Positions 29,394 through 36,507 of a stretch of 36,507 nt of DNA are shown here, piece after piece (the stretch's first letter is position 1; each line of letters starts with the position of its first letter). The position numbers were made by a program, and so were the translations under genes. This DNA is from an uncultured Flavobacterium sp. (lineage in GTDB: Bacteria > Bacteroidota > Bacteroidia > Flavobacteriales > Flavobacteriaceae): contig CANRKI010000014.1 of assembly GCA_947631175.1 (NCBI GenBank), forward strand, positions 1 through 36,507, read 5' to 3'. The notes under the pieces were generated by a model. It worked only from the letters and a program-made list of their open reading frames with translations. It did no database searches and was not told where the DNA came from.

Positions 29394-30542
29394 ATGAAAA
29401 AACAATTAAGAAATTTATTAGGAGTTACTTTATTAGCTGTAATGGCTGTAACTATTCCATCATGCTCTAGTGATGATGATTCTGTTGATACATCTATAAA
29501 CGATGCTAACGAATTAAGAGGTGAAATTACAGAAAGTAAAACTTTAACGAGTGACAACGTTTATACATTAACAGGTGAGTTAATTGTTAAAGATGGTGCT
29601 GTATTAACTATTGAGGCAGGAACACGTATCGAAGCTTCTGGTATTTCTTACATCGCTGTTGAACAGGGTGGTAAAATTTATGTAAATGGTACGGCTACAA
29701 ATCCTGTTGTAATGACTTCACCTACACAAGCTCCAAGTTCTTGGGGTGGTTTAGTAATTTGTGGTAAAGCACCAATTAATAAAGGAACAACAGCTCAGGC
29801 AGAAGTTTCTGGATTAACTTACGGTGGAACAGATGTAAACGATAACTCTGGTAGTATAAAATATTTAAGAATAGAATATTCTGGATTCGCTTACAATTCA
29901 GAAAAAGAATTTAATGGTTTATCTATGTTTGGTGTAGGTAAAGGTACTACAATCGAATATGTACAAGTTCACGAAGGATCAGACGATGGTTTCGAATGGT
30001 TTGGTGGTACAGTAGATACAAGTCACTTAATTTCTACTTCTAACGAAGACGATCAGTTTGACTGGACTGAAGGATGGAACGGAAATAACGAGAATTGGTA
30101 TGCTAAAAAAGGTTTAGGTAGAGGAAATAGAGGAATTGAAGCAGATAGCAACGCTAACGATAGAAGTGCAACTCCAATATCTTCTCCAACAATTACAAAC
30201 TTAACTTTAATAGGTTTAGGTGCTGCTGATCAAGGTTCAGAAAACCAAGCAATGAAATTACGCGAAGGGACTCATGGTATTTTTGACAATGTATATATTA
30301 AATCTTTTGCAAGAGGTTTAGATGTACAACACGATGAAACTATAGCAGCTGTAGGTACTACATTAAAATTAACTAATGTTAAATTTGATGCAGATGTAAC
30401 AGAAAAAGCTAAATATACAAATACAGACGGATCTGCTGCAACTCCAACAGGATTGTTTACAGAATCTGAATCTGCACAAGGTGCAGGTAACAATGGCGGG
30501 GTTCCTACTTGGGCTCAAGGTTGGACAATCGGTTTAGAATAA
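29394..30542 (+). CDS. Predicted lipoprotein with parallel beta-helix-like repeats, partner of the TonB receptor
   Basis: Lipobox VTIPSCSSDDD, repetitive strand-like GELIVKDGAVLTIEAGTRIEASGISYIAVEQGGKIYVNGTATNPVVMTS. Confidence 0.8.
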   Translation: MKKQLRNLLGVTLLAVMAVTIPSCSSDDDSVDTSINDANELRGEITESKTLTSDNVYTLTGELIVKDGAVLTIEAGTRIEASGISYIAVEQGGKIYVNGTATNPVVMTSPTQAPSSWGGLVICGKAPINKGTTAQAEVSGLTYGGTDVNDNSGSIKYLRIEYSGFAYNSEKEFNGLSMFGVGKGTTIEYVQVHEGSDDGFEWFGGTVDTSHLISTSNEDDQFDWTEGWNGNNENWYAKKGLGRGNRGIEADSNANDRSATPISSPTITNLTLIGLGAADQGSENQAMKLREGTHGIFDNVYIKSFARGLDVQHDETIAAVGTTLKLTNVKFDADVTEKAKYTNTDGSAATPTGLFTESESAQGAGNNGGVPTWAQGWTIGLE

Positions 30543-30566
30543 CCTTTTAAATATTCTTTTTGATTT

Positions 30567-30597
30567 TAAAAGGGCAATCTTAGATTGCCCTTTTTTT
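30567..30597 (+). terminator. Terminator
   Basis: AAAAGGGCAATC-tta-GATTGCCCTTTTTTT. Confidence 0.86.
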
Positions 30598-30673
30598 ATT
30601 TAACAACCATTTTGTTTACAATTTGTTAACTTAATGCAATGTTATTTTATAACTTATTTTTAAGATAAAATTG

Positions 30674-30681
30674 TATATTTG
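30674..30681 (+). promoter_or_regulatory. Candidate Bacteroidetes -7 element
   Basis: TATATTTG upstream of the lamin-tail protein gene. Confidence 0.4.
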
Positions 30682-30708
30682 TACTGAATATATCTAAAAA
30701 CAATCACA

Positions 30709-31533
30709 ATGAAAAAAATTTACTCTTTAGGTGCAATTTTAGCACTTTCTTTTTCAGCAAATGCGCAAATAGTTATCAGCCAAGTTTATGGTGGAGGTGG
30801 TAATAATGGTTCTGTATATTCTCACGATTTTGTTGAACTATACAATAGAGGTAATCAAACTGTTACATTAGCTGCTGGTCATACTTTACAATACGCTTCT
30901 GCAACAGGTGCTTTTAGTGATAGTAATATCCAGGTCTTACCAGAAATTTCATTACAACCTGGTCAATATTTTTTAATTCAACAAGCACAAGGTAATAATC
31001 TTACAGGAGCACTACCTACACCAGATTTGGTTCCAGCTACTCCTTTATTAATTGGAGGGACTAACTTTAAAATAGCGTTAGTTTCAGATGATGTTGCTAT
31101 TACTGCTATAAGTGACGCTACAATTTTAGACTTTGTAGGAGTTGGTACTGCAAATATTTTTGAAGGTTCTGGTGCTGCTCCTGCTGTATCCAATTCATTA
31201 GCTGCAGTTAGAAAATCTGCGGGTGCGCAAGATACAAATAATAATGCAGCTGATTTTGAATCTTTAACTCCAACCCCAAGAACAACATTGTCAGTAAAAG
31301 ATAACAACATCGCTGGTTTAAAAATTTATCCAAACCCTGCAAGCAATGTAGTTAACATTTCTTCTGACTTATTAGGTGCTAAAAACGTTGAAATTTTTGA
31401 CGTATTAGGTAAACAAGTGGTTAAAACAACTACAGAACAAACTGTTAACGTTGCAAACTTAAAAGCGGGTGTTTACATGATGAAAGTTACTCAAGATGGT
31501 AAATTAGCTACTCGTAAATTAGTTATTAAATAA
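30709..31533 (+). CDS. T9SS-secreted lamin-tail-domain protein
   Basis: Signal peptide MKKIYSLGAILALSFSANA; IVISQVYGGGGNNGSVYSHDFVELYNRGNQTV; CTD GLKIYPNPASNVVNIS...ATRKLVIK. Confidence 0.88.
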   Translation: MKKIYSLGAILALSFSANAQIVISQVYGGGGNNGSVYSHDFVELYNRGNQTVTLAAGHTLQYASATGAFSDSNIQVLPEISLQPGQYFLIQQAQGNNLTGALPTPDLVPATPLLIGGTNFKIALVSDDVAITAISDATILDFVGVGTANIFEGSGAAPAVSNSLAAVRKSAGAQDTNNNAADFESLTPTPRTTLSVKDNNIAGLKIYPNPASNVVNISSDLLGAKNVEIFDVLGKQVVKTTTEQTVNVANLKAGVYMMKVTQDGKLATRKLVIK

Positions 31534-31554
31534 GTTTGTATTTTGATAATATCA

Positions 31555-31592
31555 TAAAAAAGCAGATGTAAATTACTACATCTGCTTTTTTT
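31555..31592 (+). terminator. Terminator
   Basis: AAAAAGCAGATGTA-aattac-TACATCTGCTTTTTTT. Confidence 0.85.
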
Positions 31593-31719
31593 GTGATATC
31601 ATTAACTTTGTTTTTTGTATTTTTGTTTGAAATATCTTTTTTTTTTCTTAATTTAATAAAAATAAAAAAATGGCGCAATTTATGTGTTAATATCATCAGC
31701 TTCAAATATATAAACAAAT

Positions 31720-32517
31720 ATGTCTATGAAAAAAATTTACTTTTATTTATTAGCGTTATTTACTTTTCAAGTTCATGCGCAAACCTATACGCACACAGAA
31801 ACATTTGACAATGCTGTGTTCGATTCATCCTCAAATAACTCCTGGGGTAGTTATGGGTTTACAAGCCCTAATGGTCCTGTCTTTTATTACGAAATGGCAC
31901 GTAATGCAAGTCCTAATTATCCAATTTCTGGTAAAGGTATTCATTTAAGATATTCTCAAGCTTCTTTTATTGAAATCACTTTTCCAGATGGTTTAAAAGA
32001 TATTTATTTTGAATATAGAAAAGCATCTGCTGAATCATATCGTGAAAAAAACATCGAAGTGCTTTTAGTCGCTAATGACAATTCAACAACATCTCTCGGT
32101 GTTACTCCAACTTTTGGTCAAACAAATACTTTAGATCCTACTGTTCATAACTTTAGTATTGCAGACATTAACAGAGCAGGAAGTGTTAAAATTAAAATTA
32201 AAAACATCGGTTCAGATACTAGTTTAAGAGATTTTGTTATTGATAATTTAAAGTGGAACGAGTACAATACGGCATCTGTAACTGATAATCAAATTGCTGG
32301 TTTATCAATTTTTCCTAATCCAGCAACAAATGTTCTTAATGTAACTTCAGACGTTGCTCACACTAAATTTGTCGAAATTTATGACGTAATCGGTAAACAA
32401 GTTCTTAAAACTAAAACAGATCGTACTATAAATATTTCAAATTTAAAGTCTGGTGTTTATATTGTTAAAGTAACACAAGACGGTAAAACAGCTTCGCGTA
32501 AGCTTATTGTTAAGTAA
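31720..32517 (+). CDS. T9SS-secreted protein
   Basis: Signal peptide ...FQVHAQTYTHTETFDNAVFD; CTD GLSIFPNPATNVLNVTSD...ASRKLIVK. Confidence 0.85.
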   Translation: MSMKKIYFYLLALFTFQVHAQTYTHTETFDNAVFDSSSNNSWGSYGFTSPNGPVFYYEMARNASPNYPISGKGIHLRYSQASFIEITFPDGLKDIYFEYRKASAESYREKNIEVLLVANDNSTTSLGVTPTFGQTNTLDPTVHNFSIADINRAGSVKIKIKNIGSDTSLRDFVIDNLKWNEYNTASVTDNQIAGLSIFPNPATNVLNVTSDVAHTKFVEIYDVIGKQVLKTKTDRTINISNLKSGVYIVKVTQDGKTASRKLIVK

Positions 32518-32629
32518 TTAAATTCTAAAAATTTAATTCTTCATAAATAAATTACTCTTCAAAAGTTCTAACACAAATAAAAGTTATTTAACTACTTATT
32601 TGATTTAAAACAATTTTAATTTATTTCAT

Positions 32630-33307
32630 ATGAAAAGAATTATATTTTTATTCGCTTTACTTTCTGTTTTTGCAGGGTTTTCTCAAAATTTAGTAGAAAA
32701 TTGTTCTCCAATTGAAGGGAATATTCAAATGACATGGTTTCCAATGGCTCAATACACAGATCCTGAATCACCAGGTTTTGTTTATGTAGAAGGAGAAACA
32801 TCAGGCTCTCCTAATATTGGTCTAGTGGGCTTTCAGATACCCATGACAATAAACTATTCCTCAACTGTAACTATAAGTGATGATTTTGAAATTTCGCAAA
32901 ATCAAGAAGATGATTTTAGACAAACAATAGTTCAAAATTTAGGTTCGACAAGAACATATGTTGTTCGTTTAAAGTACGGTTTGCCGGCGGGTGATTATAC
33001 AGGCAGTTTCACTACCACAACTTCGTACTATCCAAATAATATATGTACTTATACTTTTTATGGACGTGTTTTACCAGCAACTGCTAGTGTTGATGATTTT
33101 AATACGTCTAAATTTAAAATATATCCTAACCCAGCAAATCAAATATTAAATTTTACTGAAAATACTGATGTTGAGATATTTTCTGTTCAAGGTGTTAAAG
33201 TTGGTAGTTATAAAAACGAAACAAATATTGATGTTAGCCAATTAGCATCTGGTATGTATTTATTGAGAACACCAAAATTTGGACAACATAAATTCATAAA
33301 AAAATAA
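32630..33307 (+). CDS. T9SS-secreted protein of unknown function
   Basis: Signal peptide MKRIIFLFALLSVFAGFSQ; CTD FKIYPNPANQILNF...GMYLLRTPKFGQHKFIKK. Confidence 0.82.
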   Translation: MKRIIFLFALLSVFAGFSQNLVENCSPIEGNIQMTWFPMAQYTDPESPGFVYVEGETSGSPNIGLVGFQIPMTINYSSTVTISDDFEISQNQEDDFRQTIVQNLGSTRTYVVRLKYGLPAGDYTGSFTTTTSYYPNNICTYTFYGRVLPATASVDDFNTSKFKIYPNPANQILNFTENTDVEIFSVQGVKVGSYKNETNIDVSQLASGMYLLRTPKFGQHKFIKK

Positions 33308-33312
33308 TTTTA

Positions 33313-33350
33313 TAAAAGGAGTTTTTCTATTCAGAATTACTCCTTTTTTT
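33313..33350 (+). terminator. Terminator
   Basis: AAAAGGAGT ... ACTCCTTTTTTT. Confidence 0.65.
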
Positions 33351-33392
33351 CTTTATACTATTTTGTAACTTTGTCCTCTAAATACATAAGCT

Positions 33393-34370
33393 TTGATTCC
33401 ACAAGATATTTTCTCAATCGCAACAAAAAAAGAATTCGAAAAATTAACCATGAAAACATTTCGTCACCAGTACGAAAATAATTTCGTGTATCGTCAATAT
33501 TGCGACTTGTTAAAAAAATCGCCCGAAAATGTTAAACGTATTTTAGATATTCCTTTTCTTCCCATTCAGTTTTTTAAATCACATCATGTGGTTTCTAATA
33601 CCAATCCAATTGTAACAACTTTTACAAGTAGTGGGACAACTGGTACAATAACCTCTAAACATCATGTTACAGATTTATGTTTTTACCAAGAAAGTTTTCG
33701 AACTACTTTTCGTCAATTTTATGGTAATATCGAAGATTATGTGGTTTTGGCACTTTTACCTTCCTACTTAGAGCGTGATGGCTCATCATTAATTTACATG
33801 GTGAACGATTTAATCGAAGCTTCAAATCAACCACAAAGTGGTTTTTATTTAAACAATTATCAAGAACTAATTCAAACGTTAGAGAACCTTGACAACGACG
33901 GGCAAAATGTGCTTTTAATTGGTGTTACTTATGCCTTATTAGATTTAGTTGAAATAAAAAAATTCAACCTAAAAAACACCATCATTATGGAAACAGGAGG
34001 AATGAAAGGACGCCGTAAAGAAATGATTCGCGAAGAGTTGCACCAAATATTAACCAATGGTTTTGGGGTTTCTGCTATTCATTCCGAATATGGAATGACC
34101 GAATTACTTTCGCAAGCTTATTCTCTTGGTGACGGTATTTTCGAATGTCCACCGTATATGGAAGTTTTGATGCGTGATACCGAAGATCCATTCTCGTATG
34201 TTGCCGATGGTAAAACCGGCGGAATTAACGTAATTGATTTGGCAAACTACAACTCGTGCTCGTTTATTGCTACGCAAGATTTGGGAAAAAAATATCCCAA
34301 CCATTCTTTCGAAGTGTTGGGACGTTTTGATAATTCGGATATTCGTGGTTGTAACCTAATGGTATATTAA
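33393..34370 (+). CDS. LuxE/acyl-protein synthetase-like (ANL superfamily) acyltransferase
   Basis: TFTSSGTTGTITSKHHVTD P-loop-like motif, METGGMKGRRKEM, HSEYGMTELLSQAYS. TTG start. Confidence 0.85.
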   Translation: MIPQDIFSIATKKEFEKLTMKTFRHQYENNFVYRQYCDLLKKSPENVKRILDIPFLPIQFFKSHHVVSNTNPIVTTFTSSGTTGTITSKHHVTDLCFYQESFRTTFRQFYGNIEDYVVLALLPSYLERDGSSLIYMVNDLIEASNQPQSGFYLNNYQELIQTLENLDNDGQNVLLIGVTYALLDLVEIKKFNLKNTIIMETGGMKGRRKEMIREELHQILTNGFGVSAIHSEYGMTELLSQAYSLGDGIFECPPYMEVLMRDTEDPFSYVADGKTGGINVIDLANYNSCSFIATQDLGKKYPNHSFEVLGRFDNSDIRGCNLMVY

Positions 34371-35655
34371 ACGGCTTTAATAATAAAGTAGTTCTTTTTA
34401 CCCTTTTGTACCAACACAAATGTATCGTTAATTAAATCTTTGGCTTCAATCATATAATCTTCACCAACTTTTTCTTTATTTACAGAAATAGAGTTTTGTT
34501 TCAATTCTCTACGTGCATCACTATTACTAGCCAAAAAGTTAGTTTTAGCAGCTAAAGCAGCAATCATATCTAACCCAGCTTCAATTTCAGATTTTGGTAA
34601 CTCCGCTGTCGGAATTCCTTCAAAAACTTCAGTTAACGTTTGGTTGTCTAAAGCGCGTAAAGCATCCATACTTGGATTAAAAAATGCAGCCGATGCGTTA
34701 ATTGCAGTGTCTAACGCCTCTTGACCGTGAACCATAATAGTAACTTGTTCAGCTAATTTTTTCTGTAACTCACGTAAATGCGGCGCTTCGTTATGTGTTG
34801 CTAATAAAGCTTCAATTTCCTCTTTAGTTAAAAAAGTAAAAATTTTAATGTACTTTTCAGCATCAACATCACTTGTGTTTAACCAATATTGGTAAAATTT
34901 GTATGGCGACGTACGGTTAGCATCCAACCAAATATTTCCACCTCACTTTTTCCAAACTTAGTTCCGTCTGCTTTAGTAATTAACGGACAAGTTAAAGCAT
35001 AAGCCTTACCATTACCAATACGACGAATTAATTCTGTACCCGTAGTAATATTTCCCCATTGGTCAGATCCACCCATTTGTAACGTACACGACTTGTCTTT
35101 ATATAAATGTAAAAAATCGTAACCTTGTAATAATTGATACGTAAATTCCGTAAACGACATTCCATCCTGAGCCTCTCCGTTTAAACGTTTCTTCACAGAA
35201 TCTTTCGCCATCATATAATTCACCGTAATGTGTTTTCCTACAGAACGAATAAAGTCTAAGAAAGAAAATTCTTTCATCCAATCGTAGTTATTCACCAATT
35301 CAGCAGCATTTGCTGTATCCGATTCAAAATCTAAAAATCGAGACAATTGCGCTTTAATCGCATTTTGATTATGACGTAAAGCGGCCTCATCTAACAAATT
35401 TCGCTCCGTCGATTTACCAGAAGGGTCACCAATCATACCCGTCGCACCACCAACCAAAGCTAGCGGCTTATGTCCAGCAAGCTGAAAATGTCTTAACAAC
35501 ATCACACTCACCAAGTGACCAATATGTAATGAATCCGCAGTTGGGTCAATCCCCACATACGCAACACGCATTTGCTCCATCAAATGTTCCTCTGTGCCTG
35601 GCATTACGTCGTGGAGCATTCCTCTCCAAGTCACTTCTTCAATAAAATTTTTCAT
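34367..35655 (-). pseudogene. tyrS: Tyrosyl-tRNA synthetase split by an apparent 1-nt deletion near 34941
   Basis: N-terminal ORF 34879-35655 ([23 protein letters not shown]) and C-terminal ORF 34367-34927 ([20 protein letters not shown]...). Restoring one G (gagg>gaggg on the minus strand) gives [26 protein letters not shown]. Confidence 0.92.
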
Positions 35656-35735
35656 CTTAAAAAACTAATTTTTGCAAATATAATAATTAAATTTCATCAA
35701 CTTCCCCTTAATAATAACAAAAGATTAAAAAATTT

Positions 35736-36023
35736 GGGCGTGCCGCCACTACATTACGTATATATAATAGTATACTTTTCAAGCCAACTTAATACCAAAC
35801 GCTGAGTATTTTCCATTAAAACCGTGTCGTCGGGCTTTCCGCACTCGCAATTTTTCCACTTTGTTTCAAAATGTGCTCAAACAAAGCTTCAATCCCTCAC
35901 GCAAAAAGCAAGCAATATTTAGTTATCAGTAGTCAGAGAACAAATTTCACCCGAAAGCATAGTTTTCATCTCTCACTACTCCTATCTATTTTCTATAATC
36001 TTTCTTCTTTTTCCGTCACGCCC
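35736..36023 (-). repeat. Complex extragenic element, possible relative of 16371-16452
   Basis: Minus strand reads GCGTGAGGGATTGAAG-CTTTGTTT-gagcacattttg-AAACAAAG-...GAGTGCGGAAAGCCCGAC; enclosed between complementary GGGCGTG (35736-35742) and CACGCCC (36017-36023). Confidence 0.45.
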
Positions 36024-36162
36024 GCTAATCAAAGCCGAAGTGCGAATAGTTTTCAGTAATCAGTAGTCAGAGAACAAATTTCCCCCGAAAGCATAATTCT
36101 CATATCTCATTACTCATATCTATTTTCTATTCTCTATTCTCTATAATCTTTTTTCTGTAATC
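35920..36162. repeat. Imperfect ~90-bp direct repeat (copies ~35920-36013 and ~36047-36162)
   Basis: Both copies share cagtagtcagagaacaaatttc(a/c)cccgaaagcata...tctattttct...ctataatctttctt-like sequence. Confidence 0.85.
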
Positions 36163-36213
36163 TCCACAAAACAAGTCAACTAAAAAAAACTTTACAAAAA
36201 AGGCAAAAATAAG

Positions 36214-36246
36214 TTTGGAAGTTGGTGAAAAAAGGGTCTATCTTTG
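36214..36246 (+). promoter_or_regulatory. rRNA-type promoter P1
   Basis: TTTG-N21-TATCTTTG, matching the Bacteroidetes TTTG/TAnnTTTG architecture. Confidence 0.65.
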
Positions 36247-36377
36247 CACTCGCAAACAAGGAATAATATCTGGTTTGTGAAAAGAAGTTCAAACACATAA
36301 TGTAACTATCAAAATCTTCGATTTGCGAGTATAACTCGAGTAAGTCGAAAAAAGAAAGAAATTTTTTTCAAAAAAGA

Positions 36378-36409
36378 TTTGGTGGTTAAAAAAAGACTTC
36401 TTACTTTTG
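36378..36409 (+). promoter_or_regulatory. rRNA-type promoter P2
   Basis: TTTG-N20-TACTTTTG. Confidence 0.65.
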
Positions 36410-36507
36410 CATCCGCAATCAGGAACAACGCCTGAGACGCGATAAATAAAGAGATTAAGTTCATTGATATATTGAATTGACAGCACAAAAAAATAAGAGA
36501 GTAAATC
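36410..36507 (+). other. Probable rRNA operon leader (16S expected just beyond the window)
   Basis: gttcattgatatattgaattgacagcac...aagagagtaa resembles flavobacterial pre-16S leader sequence as I remember it. Confidence 0.55.

Noticed and set aside
33393-34370. LuxE homologue as evidence of bioluminescence
   Set aside because: LuxE-like acyltransferases are common in Flavobacteriia as surface/lipid-type genes, and no luxCDAB is present.
35572-36059. Plus ORFs of 77 and 62 aa upstream of the rRNA-type promoter
   Set aside because: They lie on tyrS antisense or on repeat/extragenic sequence, low complexity and no homology recognised.
35920-36162. CRISPR-like array
   Set aside because: Only two long imperfect copies with no regular repeat-spacer periodicity and no cas genes.
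36289-36486. 65-aa minus ORF
   Set aside because: Antisense across the P2 promoter and leader; unlikely coding.

Overview
This 36.5 kb window is AT-rich chromosome from a Flavobacteriia-type bacterium, judged from T9SS sorting domains, TAnnTTTG promoters and family content. Most of it is ordinary core genome: leuS (5'-truncated by the window edge), a YugP-like zinc protease, a saccharopine-dehydrogenase-like protein, pckA, hemD-DUF4271, a dpm1-like GT2-dihydroorotase-DUF4296 run, an Fe-S cluster (ferredoxin, ferredoxin reductase, NifU, Mrp), trmB, a PhoR/PhoB-like two-component pair, a TonB receptor plus lipoprotein, four T9SS cargo proteins, a LuxE-like acyltransferase and tyrS. The right edge looks like the promoter/leader of an rRNA operon. 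I see no clear-cut new defence or mobile system. The most interesting signals are: (1) a two-armed extragenic element at ~16371-16452, with a probable diverged relative at ~35736-36023; (2) a 159-aa divergent block in LeuRS just before KMSKS; (3) a conserved-family ORF interrupted by a single in-frame TGA; (4) tyrS split by an apparent 1-nt deletion; (5) compact bidirectional terminators that contain stop codons; (6) a tandem set of T9SS cargo genes with near-duplicate C-terminal domains; (7) tandem, homologous rRNA-type promoters; and (8) an SPFH-tail-like membrane protein with no SPFH domain. All family assignments are from motif recognition and memory; no searches were run.
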